Below, in pieces: positions 24,105 through 32,462 of a stretch of 50,856 nt of DNA. The stretch comes from Verrucomicrobiaceae bacterium (GTDB taxonomy: Bacteria > Verrucomicrobiota > Verrucomicrobiia > Verrucomicrobiales > Verrucomicrobiaceae). The stretch lies in the NCBI GenBank assembly GCA_016795465.1, contig JAEUHK010000070.1:1-50856 (forward strand), read 5' to 3'. Within the stretch, counting starts at the first letter, position 1, and each line of letters starts with the position of its first letter. The notes under the pieces were generated by a model, which searched no databases, was not told where the DNA came from, and saw nothing but the letters and a program-made list of their open reading frames with translations. Position numbers and translations under genes: made by a program.

Positions 24105-25037
24105 ATGAAACGCCGACTCCTCGCCCCGCTCCTGCTTCTCGCCGCCGTGCTCTCCGCGGTCACTTTTGCCGCTCCTGGTGCCGCCAAGCGCAAGATCCTC
24201 TTCTTCACGAAATCGAGCGGCTTCGAGCACAGCGTCATCTCGTGGAAAAAAGGCCAGCCCAGTCATGCCGAGAAGGTGCTGCTGGAACTCGGCGCGAAGA
24301 ACGGCTGGGAGTTCGAGTTCAGCAAAGACGGCTCGAAGTTCAGCAAGGAGTATCTGGCGCAGTTCGATACCGTCATGTTCTACACCACGGGCAATCTGCT
24401 GGAGCCCGGCACCGATGGCCAGCCGCCGATGACGGCCGAGGGCAAGCAGGCGCTGTTTGATTTCGTGAAGAGCGGCAAGGGCTTCGTCGGCACGCACAGC
24501 GCCAGCGATACCTTCCACACGAACAACGAGTCTAAAAAAGGCCCCGATCGCTATGTGAACCACGGCGAGCAGGCGGATGCGTATGTGCGCTTCCTCGGTG
24601 GCGAGTTCATCAAGCACGGAGCCCAGCAGGAAGCCCGCAACACGGTCGAGAATCCGAAGTTCCCCGGCTTTGAAAATGTCGGCAAAGAGTATGGCTTCAT
24701 GGAGGAATGGTATTCGTTGAAGGACTTCACGCCTGACATCCACGTGCTCAGCGTGATCAACAACCCGCCGATGACCGGCAAGGAGTATGAGCGCCCGGCT
24801 TATCCAAGCACCTGGGCCCGCAAAGAGGGCGATGGCCGCGTGTTTTACACCGCCATGGGCCACCGCGAGGACGTTTGGACGAACCCCACCTTCCAAAGCA
24901 TCCTCATCGGCGCTCTCAACTGGGCAAACGGTGATGTGAAGGCGGAAATCTACCCAAACATCAAAGAGGTCGCACCGCAGGCCTACACCAATCCGCCCTT
25001 CGTCGAGCCTCCGCCGCCGAAGCCCGCGAAGAAGTGA
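24105..25037 (+). CDS. ThuA-like domain protein, secreted
   Basis: 310 aa from ATG 24105 (ATG 24090 in frame is also possible). Signal peptide MKRRLLAPLLLLAAVLSAVTFA, then a ThuA-like (glutamine-amidotransferase-fold) domain: KILFFTKSSGFEHSVISW, FDTVMFYTTGNLL, GKGFVGTHSASDTFH, and GRVFYTAMGHREDVWTNP. Pro/Lys-rich tail. Family members are linked to sugar utilisation (trehalose in the founding ThuA) and are abundant in the PVC group. The true substrate is unknown. Confidence 0.85.
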   Translation: MKRRLLAPLLLLAAVLSAVTFAAPGAAKRKILFFTKSSGFEHSVISWKKGQPSHAEKVLLELGAKNGWEFEFSKDGSKFSKEYLAQFDTVMFYTTGNLLEPGTDGQPPMTAEGKQALFDFVKSGKGFVGTHSASDTFHTNNESKKGPDRYVNHGEQADAYVRFLGGEFIKHGAQQEARNTVENPKFPGFENVGKEYGFMEEWYSLKDFTPDIHVLSVINNPPMTGKEYERPAYPSTWARKEGDGRVFYTAMGHREDVWTNPTFQSILIGALNWANGDVKAEIYPNIKEVAPQAYTNPPFVEPPPPKPAKK

Positions 25038-25093
25038 TTTGCTCAGGTCAAAGAAGGCATTGCACGACGCAAAGCTCACGGCTAGGAGCCAGC

Positions 25094-26243
25094 ATGGAAA
25101 AATCCTCCAAAGCTGTTCTCACTGACCTCCAATCCCTCGATACCGCCGCTCTGAAAGCCCGCCTCGGCGAGCTCCGGAGGTATCTTTGACGTCCCGAGAC
25201 TGCGCGATGAGCTGGCGATGCTCGAAGACCGCATGGGCGCTCCCGGTTTCTGGGATAATGCCAACGCGGCCAAGAAGTCGATCGACCGCTCCAATGTCAT
25301 CAAAAAGAAGATCATCCCGCTCGAGCAGCTTGAAGGCCGGGCGAATGACTTCGACGGCCTGATCGAACTCGCCAAGGAAGCCGGTGACATGGACACCTGG
25401 CGTGAGGTGCAGGAAGAGCACACGAAGCTCGTCAAAGACGTGGGCGACTTCGAGCTGCAGCAGCTTCTCAGCGGCCCGTTTGACCGTGGAAATGCCTTCC
25501 TCACCATCCACAGCGGTGCCGGTGGCACGGAAGCCTGCGATTGGGCGGACATGCTCCTGCGCATGTATCAGCGCTGGTGTGACCGCCGCGGCTTCAAGGT
25601 CGAAATGATCGACTTCCAGGCCGGTGATGAAGTCGGCGTGCGCAGTGCCACGCTCGAAATCATGGGCGAAAACGCCTTTGGCTTCCTGCAGGCCGAGCGC
25701 GGCGTGCATCGCCTCGTGCGCATCAGCCCCTTCGATGCCGCGAAGAAGCGTCACACCTCTTTCGCGTCCATTGATGTGACTCCTGACTCCGAAGAAGAGA
25801 TCGACATCGTCATCCGCGATGAAGACCTCCGCGTGGACACCTACCGCGCCGGTGGCAAGGGCGGCCAGAACGTGAACAAGGTGGAAACGGCCGTGCGCCT
25901 CACGCACATCCCTAGCGGCGTCATCGTCGCCTGCCAGATCGAGCGTTCACAGCCCAAAAACCGCGCCAAGGCCATGTCGATGCTCAAGGCCAAGCTCTAC
26001 CAGATCGAGGAAGACAAACGCGCCGCGGAGCTGAACAAGCAATACGGCGAAAAGTCCGACATCGGCTGGGGCAGCCAGATCCGCAGCTACGTCTTCCAGC
26101 CTTACCAGATGGTCAAAGACCACCGCACCGGCGAAAAGACCAGCAACATCGACGACGTCATGAACGGCGACCTCGATGCCTTCATGGAAGCCAAGCTCCG
26201 CGGCAAAAAAGCCGGCGATGGCGACCCCGACGACGACGTGTAA
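25094..26243 (+). CDS. prfB: Peptide chain release factor 2 (programmed +1 frameshift)
   Basis: The frame beginning at ATG 25094 runs 31 codons to an in-frame TGA at 25187-25189 and continues in the +1 frame from GAC 25188 to TAA 26243, giving about 382 aa. The codons around the shift read YLD VPRLRDELAMLEDRMG, as in RF2 of other bacteria. RF2 recognises UGA/UAA: the codon-recognition tripeptide SPF is at 211-213 and the peptidyl-tRNA hydrolysis motif GGQ at 256-258 (RAGGKGGQNVNKVE). Autoregulated: low RF2 favours the shift. Followed by a strong terminator. Confidence 0.95.
25176..25190 (+). promoter_or_regulatory. prfB +1 frameshift site
   Basis: GGAGG-TAT-CTT-TGA-C: an internal Shine-Dalgarno-like GGAGG (25176-25180) three bases before the slippery CTT, followed by TGA and C, the weak-termination context used in most bacterial prfB genes. 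The ribosome slips from CTT-TGA to TTT-GAC. Confidence 0.95.
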
Positions 26244-26252
26244 CCCCTCAAC

Positions 26253-26284
26253 GCCCCGCCCTCACCCGGCGGGGCTTTTTTATT
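26253..26284 (+). terminator. Rho-independent terminator of prfB
   Basis: 8-bp stem GCCCCGCC (26253-26260) / GGCGGGGC (26268-26275), 7-nt loop CTCACCC, followed by a T tract (26276-26281). The T tract overlaps the stop codon of the convergent lipoprotein gene. Confidence 0.9.
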
Positions 26285-26690
26285 TGCCGAACAACTGCTT
26301 GAGCACCGGACGGATCTTCTCCTTGGTGGGACCAAACTTTCGCAAATCGAGGCCCGTGGCGAAGTAGTTGCCCGTGCCGATTGCCCGGGTGCCCTCAAAC
26401 AGTGTGATATCGAAACGGTGCAGATACATCGCCATGTCCCAACGCCAGATGGCCGTGTAACGCACATAGTGCGGGTTTCCGGCTGGCGGCGTGTCCACCA
26501 CCTCGGTGGCATAGCCCATCTGCTGGATCTGATTCACGAGCTCGGGCTGAAATCCTGCCATGTGCGTATCAGGATTGTTGACCACATAAACCTTTCGAAT
26601 CGGTGCGGATGACGCCACGGAAGTGACTCGGGTGGACACGCACTGGGTGAGACCAAGGCAAAGAGTGAGCAAAAGAAACAGGTTTCTCAT
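26280..26690 (-). CDS. Small putative lipoprotein
   Basis: 136 aa from ATG 26690. N-terminus MRNLFLLLTLCLGLTQC has a short hydrophobic segment and a lipobox-like LTQC, so it is probably a lipoprotein. The mature part (NPDTHMAGFQPELVNQIQQM; YTAIWRWDMAMYLHRFD; ATGLDLRKFG) resembles the Sbal_3080-type/small lipoproteins that appear in Gram-negative envelopes, with no enzymatic motif. Its stop codon lies in the T tract of the prfB terminator. Confidence 0.65.
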   Translation of the reverse strand: MRNLFLLLTLCLGLTQCVSTRVTSVASSAPIRKVYVVNNPDTHMAGFQPELVNQIQQMGYATEVVDTPPAGNPHYVRYTAIWRWDMAMYLHRFDITLFEGTRAIGTGNYFATGLDLRKFGPTKEKIRPVLKQLFGK

Positions 26691-26775
26691 CGCACCAGGT
26701 TGTGATACTTGGCAGAATTTTTGGCAAGCACATTCACAACTTGGATACCGCGAACCCCTCAGCCGCACTTGCGGC

Positions 26776-26850
26776 TGGTGCGCCCGTCAGGAATCGAACC
26801 TGAATCTGCGGCTTCGGAGACCACCATTCTATCCGTTGAACTACGGGCGC
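26776..26850 (-). tRNA. tRNA-Arg (anticodon CCG)
   Basis: Full cloverleaf on the minus strand: acceptor GCGCCCG (26844-26850) pairing with CGGGCGC (26780-26786), D-arm GTTCAACGGATAGAAT, anticodon stem GTGGT/GCCGC with loop CTCCGAA (anticodon CCG, reading CGG), T-arm TCAGG-TTCGATT-CCTGA, discriminator A. The CCA end is encoded (26776-26778). A small hairpin AGCCGC/GCGGCT (26761-26776) follows the 3' end. Confidence 0.95.
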
Positions 26851-26908
26851 GTTCGCGGGCGCATCGTTTCGCATGCGCCATGGACGGCGGCAAGTCCGAT
26901 TTCCGGGC

Positions 26909-28336
26909 TCAACGCTCCTTCTTCGAGCTCGTGGGAGCGGCGAGGAACTTCCGCACCTCGTTGAAGAAGCCATCGGAAGTCGCCTGCTCGCCAGCATGCG
27001 TGCGCACGCCCTCGAACCAGCCTTCCGTGCTCGGCGTGTGCTTGCGGGCCACGGCGAGCAGCAGGTCGAGGCTGATGGGCACCGCTTTGCCGCTGTGGAT
27101 CGCCGCGGAAAGAGCAAGCTCCGCCGCGCGGTCAAAGACCCACTTCAAATCCGCACCAGTGAAGCCTTCGGTGGCCTCGACGAGTGCTCCGGTGTCGAAA
27201 TCGGCCATCGGCTTGTCTTTGGCGAGCAAGGCGATGATTTGCGCACGAGCTGGCGCATCGGGCGGCGGCACGAAGATGGCCTGATCGAAGCGGCCCGGAC
27301 GGCGGAAGGCCGGGTCGAGCGCCCAAGGCTGATTGGTGGCACCAATCACCAGCACACGCTGGTTCTCGCTGCGGATGCCATCCATCTCATGCAGGAACTG
27401 GTTCACGAGACTGCGCATCTGGCTCTCGCGGATCTGACGGCGATCCTGAGCGAGGCTGTCGAGGTCATCAAAGATCATCACGCAGGGCGCATTCGCCCGC
27501 GCCGTCTCGAAGAACTGGTGCAGGTTCCGCTCGGGATTGCCATAGTAAGGGTCAAAGACCTCGTGCAGACCCACGACGAGGTAGTTGCAGGCCACCTCGC
27601 CCGCCACGGCACGCAGGATGAGCGTCTTGCCGCAACCCGGCGGGCCATAGACGAGGATGCCGCCACCGGTTTTACGGCCGTAGGCTTTGTAAAGGTCCGG
27701 GAATTGCAGCGGGTAGGTGATTTTCAGCCGGATCTCCTCCTTCAGCTCCTCCATGCCGCCGACATCATCAAAGGTCAGCGTGCTGCGGTTGGGATCATCG
27801 GGGCCAAAAAACGTCTCCGGACGCCAGTCCTGGGCATCGACAAAAGCCTCGTCGCTGAATTCATCGGTGTCGCCACCTTGTGCAGCATCCGGGCTGGCAG
27901 GCTCGGGTGCCGGTGCGGGAGCCGTTTTGCGGGCATCACGCACCGTGCGGCCCAGTTCACGCTCCAGCAGCGGATCACTCACGGTGCCATCGATCTGCGC
28001 GGCATGGTCGAAATGCTCGATCGCCTTCTTCCGGTCGCCTTCGGTCAGGTAAACGCGGGAGAGCAGCAGATGCGCCTGCGCATTCTCCGGCTCCAGAAAG
28101 AGCACCCGCTCCGCCCGCACCGCCGCGCCGGAGGTCTCTCCCTCCATGAAAAGCACCCGCGCCATGCCGAGCTGGGCATCCGTGTGGTCCGGAGCCAGCT
28201 CCAGCGCCCGGCCAAACGCCGCCCGTGCCTCGTCTAGCATCATCTCCTCCACACAGGCGCGGCCATGCAGCAGTAGCAGCGAAAGATTGTTGGGCGACTG
28301 GTTCAGCGCGTCGCGAAGAGCAGAGGAATCGGGCAT
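26909..28336 (-). CDS. TPR-AAA+ ATPase (CDC48/FtsH-like module)
   Basis: 475 aa from ATG 28336. Residues about 1-130 are TPR-like helical repeats (ARAAFGRALELAPDHTDAQ; AVRAERVLFLEPENAQAHLL; KKAIEHFDHAAQID), then an Ala/Pro linker, then one AAA+ domain: Walker A GPPGCGKT (231-238), Walker B VMIFDDLD (286-293), sensor-1 ATNQ (333-336), arginine finger RRPGRFD (345-351), and a C-terminal lid. The usual DE of Walker B is DD here (Asp291 in the Glu position). No protease domain or membrane anchor. Likely a protein remodeller with TPR-selected substrates. It lies 55 bp after the large dehydrogenase gene. Confidence 0.8.
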   Translation of the reverse strand: MPDSSALRDALNQSPNNLSLLLLHGRACVEEMMLDEARAAFGRALELAPDHTDAQLGMARVLFMEGETSGAAVRAERVLFLEPENAQAHLLLSRVYLTEGDRKKAIEHFDHAAQIDGTVSDPLLERELGRTVRDARKTAPAPAPEPASPDAAQGGDTDEFSDEAFVDAQDWRPETFFGPDDPNRSTLTFDDVGGMEELKEEIRLKITYPLQFPDLYKAYGRKTGGGILVYGPPGCGKTLILRAVAGEVACNYLVVGLHEVFDPYYGNPERNLHQFFETARANAPCVMIFDDLDSLAQDRRQIRESQMRSLVNQFLHEMDGIRSENQRVLVIGATNQPWALDPAFRRPGRFDQAIFVPPPDAPARAQIIALLAKDKPMADFDTGALVEATEGFTGADLKWVFDRAAELALSAAIHSGKAVPISLDLLLAVARKHTPSTEGWFEGVRTHAGEQATSDGFFNEVRKFLAAPTSSKKER

Positions 28337-28391
28337 GAGGGTATGGACGGACTTAGAACCCCGAACGTTGAACATTCAACCGCGAACATGC

Positions 28392-31277
28392 TCAACGCCT
28401 CCGAAGTCTGATCGCCCGAACATCCGCCAGCTCCTGCTTCAAAGCTCCATCGGGTCGCATGAGAAGGTTTTGCAGGCCTGATTTGAGCTTGATGATGCCA
28501 GCGGACTGCTCGGAGAAGGTTTCGTAGCCGCCGGTGGACTTTACGGTTCCCTTCGTGGTCTCGGTTTCGGCCTCAATGACATACGCATCACCGGCTGAAG
28601 CCTCATCAGCAGCGAGCGTGACGAGGACTTCGTATTCTCCGTCCGCAGGAATCTGAATCGTCCATTCGGCCACATCGGTCTCGATGCGCCATGGAGCCAA
28701 AACGTTGAGCGAGGGACGATAGGCGAGCTTTTGGCCGTAGGTCTTCGCCGCACTCGCGGGAAGGACCAAAACACCGTCAGCGTCGGGTTGTAGAGCGTTT
28801 TCGGCGCGGACATCGACTTGGAGGAGCGTATCGGCGGTCCAGGGCATTTTGCGATCCTTGGTTTGTTCGCGCACCGCGGCGATTTGAGCGGCGGTGATGG
28901 GCGTGGCTTCGTTTCCCCAGGCGTTGCGGATGTAGCTGAGCACATCGGCAAGCTTCGCGTCATCGAGCAGCGGATTCATTCCTTGGCCGGGCATGGCGAG
29001 GTTCCATTTCTGGCCGTTCACCTCGATCTCGCCATACAAACCGTGCAGCGCGATGCGGATGAGTCGCTCGGGCTCGCCGGTAACCCACGAGCTTTCGGCG
29101 AGTGGTGGCGCGACATTCGGCACGCCATAGCCGGTGGGCTGATGACACAGGCCACACACACTTTGATACACCGCCGCGCCGCGTTCGATCTGCTGTTTGG
29201 CGGCTTCGCTGAGCGGTTGCTTGCGTGCGGAGAGCATCACGTTCTCCGCGCCGGGCCAGTTCAAGGCCATGCGCAGCCGCTGAAGGCGTTCACGCGCCGC
29301 GATGTCGCGATTTGCGGCCATTTCGTCCAGAAACACCGGTTTGGCCTTCAACGTCACTTTGGCCTGCGAAGCGAGAAAGCCGTCCAACAAGGCCTCCCGC
29401 TGCCAAATCGCCGTTTCCGCCATTTTCGCGAGGATGACCTCCGCCTTGCCATCCATGCATGCGAGCTGCGAGAGCAGTTTGAGCGTCTCCACGCGATGCA
29501 CCGTGCTTTGCGGCCATTTCAGCAACAGCTCCAGCAAGGCGGTCTCTTTGCCATGAATCGTGGTCATGGCCGCGACGCGGCTCAGATCATCTTCATGACG
29601 CGTGAGATGCTCGGCGATGGCCGAAAGCGGCTTCGGTGAGAGCAACGCGTGAAGTCGCCCGCTGGCATCGGGTTCATCATTGAGAGCGATTTCGGCTCCA
29701 AGTCGTGCTGCAGCAGCTCGCACGCGTGGATCAGCATCTTTGGCGGCTTTCTGAAGATGCTCAGGCTTGAGCTTGCCCATGCCTTCGAGTGTCCAAAGCG
29801 CATGCAGACGATGCAGCGGCGTCTCGAAGCGATTCGGATCGCCAATGTCCTCGCCACGCTCGACGAGCAAACGCTGCGCCGTGTTTCGCTGCCAGCCATT
29901 CGGATGTCCGAGCATCTTCACCAAGTCTCCATCACTCCATTGCTCCCGCTTCGCCGCTTTCTCGTGCACGATGCGCCAGATGCGACCGTGATCGTTCCCT
30001 TCGTAGAGTTTGCGCTGCTCGATCTGCTTCGTGAGCCAGGGGACGATGAAGATGACGTGCTCGATGATGCCGTGATACATGTCGGCGAGATACAAAGCGC
30101 CGTCTGGGCCGACACGGGCGTTCACGGGGCGGAAGCGCTCGTCAGTGCTGGCGATGAGTTCCTGCTCGGGCGGGAAGAAGCGCGTGGCGTGCGGGTGCGT
30201 GCCGCCGTCGAGCGTCAAGGTGCCGACGAGGTGACCGGCGGAGTCGGGCACGAAGACATTGCCGTGCATCTCGGGCGGGAATTGATCGCCATCGTAAAAG
30301 CAGGTGCCGGAGACGATCGTGTAGGTGCGCAGGCGGCCGTCATCGCGGAGTTCGAGCGCCCCGAGCGTGACGGCGGGCGTGACGCGGATGGGAAAACACT
30401 CCGCCGCATCTTTGGCGACGTTCACATTGATGCCGAAGCCGCCGCGACTGCCGCGCTGCGCCAGTTTGGCGAGATTCGGATGACGCATGATGGCCTCGGC
30501 AGGTAGGAGGTCCATGTGCATGGCGCTGTTTTCGTAGCAGGAGATGAAGCGGCCGGTTTCATCGAAGCTCACGCCGAACTGGCCGCGATGCAGCGTGGGC
30601 TCGTCGATGAGCTTGCCGTCCTTCCATTGATAGCGATGCGGCCAGTCGGCGCAGTGCAGCCAGTTGTCGATGCCGCGGCGCAGGCCGTTCGCCGTGTGCT
30701 GTGGATTGCCACCGACGCCCATCGTGCCGACCTGCGTGCGCTCATCGCAGCGCAGATCGCCGTCTTTGTCGGCGCAGAACCACAGTTTCGGCGGCTCCTG
30801 CAGCAAGATGCCGCCTTTCACGAAGGCAAAGCTGCGGGGCATGACCAGCTTGTCGAGGAAGACGGTGCTCTTGTCGGCCTTGCCGTCGCCGTTTTCATCG
30901 GTGAGCACGACGACGCGGCAGATGGGATCGCCCTCGCCGCTGCCATGAACGTCGCGCATGTAGCCCTGATACTCGACGACCCAGATGCGCCCCTCGGGAT
31001 CGAACTCGAAGAAGATCGGGCACTGCACCATAGGCTCGCACGCGACGAGTTCCGCGCGATAACCGGGCGCGAGCTTGAAGGTCTTCGCCTCGTCCTCCGC
31101 CGAAAGCACCGGCGCGGGCGGGACCTGGATGCGTTTCAGCAATTCCTCGCCCTTTTCCCAATCCGCCCAGCCGGTGAGCGCGGAAGCTGGCCGTGCACGT
31201 GGTCGATCCGCCGGAATGGTGCCGGTTTGAGCCAGAAGATGGCTGGTGAGCGTGAGGAGGCACAGGAGGCGGAGCAT
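28392..31277 (-). CDS. PVC-type membrane-bound dehydrogenase with HEAT repeats and cytochrome c domain
   Basis: About 961 aa from ATG 31277 (signal MLRLLCLLTLTSHLLAQ); a start at 31400 would add an implausible N-terminus. Residues about 55-450 form a beta-propeller, TIGR02604-like domain (FKLAPGYRAELVACEP, DPEGRIWVVEYQGYMRD, GPDGALYLADMYHG). HEAT-like helices follow (GMGKLKPEHLQKAAKDADPR), then a cytochrome c domain with haem site CGLCH (708-712) and a later Met-rich segment (WNLAMPGQGM), and a C-terminal beta domain with carbohydrate-binding character. Such proteins are typical of Planctomycetes/Verrucomicrobia and are thought to oxidise sugars or alcohols in the periplasm. The substrate is not evident. 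Confidence 0.8.
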   Translation of the reverse strand: MLRLLCLLTLTSHLLAQTGTIPADRPRARPASALTGWADWEKGEELLKRIQVPPAPVLSAEDEAKTFKLAPGYRAELVACEPMVQCPIFFEFDPEGRIWVVEYQGYMRDVHGSGEGDPICRVVVLTDENGDGKADKSTVFLDKLVMPRSFAFVKGGILLQEPPKLWFCADKDGDLRCDERTQVGTMGVGGNPQHTANGLRRGIDNWLHCADWPHRYQWKDGKLIDEPTLHRGQFGVSFDETGRFISCYENSAMHMDLLPAEAIMRHPNLAKLAQRGSRGGFGINVNVAKDAAECFPIRVTPAVTLGALELRDDGRLRTYTIVSGTCFYDGDQFPPEMHGNVFVPDSAGHLVGTLTLDGGTHPHATRFFPPEQELIASTDERFRPVNARVGPDGALYLADMYHGIIEHVIFIVPWLTKQIEQRKLYEGNDHGRIWRIVHEKAAKREQWSDGDLVKMLGHPNGWQRNTAQRLLVERGEDIGDPNRFETPLHRLHALWTLEGMGKLKPEHLQKAAKDADPRVRAAAARLGAEIALNDEPDASGRLHALLSPKPLSAIAEHLTRHEDDLSRVAAMTTIHGKETALLELLLKWPQSTVHRVETLKLLSQLACMDGKAEVILAKMAETAIWQREALLDGFLASQAKVTLKAKPVFLDEMAANRDIAARERLQRLRMALNWPGAENVMLSARKQPLSEAAKQQIERGAAVYQSVCGLCHQPTGYGVPNVAPPLAESSWVTGEPERLIRIALHGLYGEIEVNGQKWNLAMPGQGMNPLLDDAKLADVLSYIRNAWGNEATPITAAQIAAVREQTKDRKMPWTADTLLQVDVRAENALQPDADGVLVLPASAAKTYGQKLAYRPSLNVLAPWRIETDVAEWTIQIPADGEYEVLVTLAADEASAGDAYVIEAETETTKGTVKSTGGYETFSEQSAGIIKLKSGLQNLLMRPDGALKQELADVRAIRLRRR

Positions 31278-31326
31278 GATGGTTACTACGGTTTGCCTGC
31301 GGTGAGTTCTGCATGGAAGATGAGGC

Positions 31327-31599
31327 ATGCCCGCGAAGAAGAAACCGAACGCCAAGCCACTCAGCGGCGCTGCCTTAATCAAAGAGGTGTGCCGGCGCAT
31401 CCGGCTGGCGCGGAGCCGCTGGGATGATCACAACAACGCCGCCTGCCGGGCGGAGCGCACGAAGGCGCTGGCGCTGTATGAGACGCTGAGTGACGCAGAA
31501 CGTGAAAAGGTCCCGCAGGTGCTCCGCGTGTGGCTGCGCTATCGCAGCGAGAAGTATTTCGGTGATCACCGCACGCCGCCGGGAGGTGGAAAGCGATGA
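31327..31599 (+). CDS. Small basic hypothetical protein (90 aa)
   Basis: Highly basic N-terminus (MPAKKKPNAKP) and helix-rich body (KALALYETLSDAEREKVPQVLRVWLRYR). Its stop overlaps the rlmF start (ATGA, 31596-31599), which indicates translational coupling and suggests a role near RNA or the ribosome. No recognised family. Confidence 0.6.
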   Translation: MPAKKKPNAKPLSGAALIKEVCRRIRLARSRWDDHNNAACRAERTKALALYETLSDAEREKVPQVLRVWLRYRSEKYFGDHRTPPGGGKR

Positions 31600-32462
31600 A
31601 AAAGGCCGACACGAAGGACCAACTGCATCCGCGCAGCCGTTTTCGCTCGCGTTATGACTTCGCACGACTCGCAGCGGCTCATCCACCTCTCACTGCCTTT
31701 GTGAAAACGAATGCGCATGGCTATGCAGGCATCGATTACGCCGATCCGCGAGCCGTGAAGGCGCTGAATGCGGCGCTGCTGGCGGATGCGTATGGCCTGC
31801 AAGGTTGGGATTTGCCTGTGGGACATCTCTGTCCGCCGATTCCGGGGCGCAGCGACTACATTCATCATCTGGCGGATCTGCTGGAGTTTCGTCGCGGTGC
31901 TGATGTGCGCGTTTTGGATGTCGGCACGGGCGCGAGTGTGATCTATCCGCTGATCGGAGCCTGCGAGTATGAATGGAGCTTTGTCGGCTCGGATATCGAC
32001 GCGAGCTCGTTGCGTTGGGCGCAGAGGAATGTGCAAGGCATCGACAAGATCGAGCTGCGACTGCAAAAGCATCCCGAGCACTGCTTTCACGGCATCATCC
32101 GGCCCGGCGAGCATTTCGCGGCAACGATGTGCAATCCGCCCTTTCATGCGTCAGCCGCTGATGCGGCCGCAGGCACGCGGCGGAAGCAGCAGAACCTCGG
32201 TTTGAAGTCGCAGGCGTTGAACTTCGGCGGCACGGCGAGCGAGCTTTGGTGCGTGGGCGGCGAGTTGGGCTTCATCCGGCGGATGATCGCGGAGAGCCGC
32301 GAGTTTGCGGCACAAGTGGGTTGGTTCACCACGCTCGTTTCGAAAAGCGAGCACCTGCCGCGACTCGAAAAGGCGCTGCGGCAGGTGCAGGCGGTGGAAG
32401 TGCGGCTTCAAGAGATGGCACAGGGCCAAAAGAAGAGCCGCGTGATCGCGTGGCGGTTTTAA
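31596..32462 (+). CDS. rlmF: 23S rRNA (adenine1618-N6)-methyltransferase
   Basis: 288 aa. The N-terminus has the RlmF signature LHPRSRFRSRYDF and LCPPIPGRSDYIHHLADLL; SAM-binding LDVGTGAS is at 107-114 and the catalytic NPPF of N6-adenine methyltransferases at 180-183 (MCNPPFHAS). It modifies 23S rRNA near the peptide exit tunnel. Coupled to the 90-aa gene upstream. Its stop codon overlaps the stop of the convergent acyl-CoA dehydrogenase gene. Confidence 0.93.
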   Translation: MKKADTKDQLHPRSRFRSRYDFARLAAAHPPLTAFVKTNAHGYAGIDYADPRAVKALNAALLADAYGLQGWDLPVGHLCPPIPGRSDYIHHLADLLEFRRGADVRVLDVGTGASVIYPLIGACEYEWSFVGSDIDASSLRWAQRNVQGIDKIELRLQKHPEHCFHGIIRPGEHFAATMCNPPFHASAADAAAGTRRKQQNLGLKSQALNFGGTASELWCVGGELGFIRRMIAESREFAAQVGWFTTLVSKSEHLPRLEKALRQVQAVEVRLQEMAQGQKKSRVIAWRF

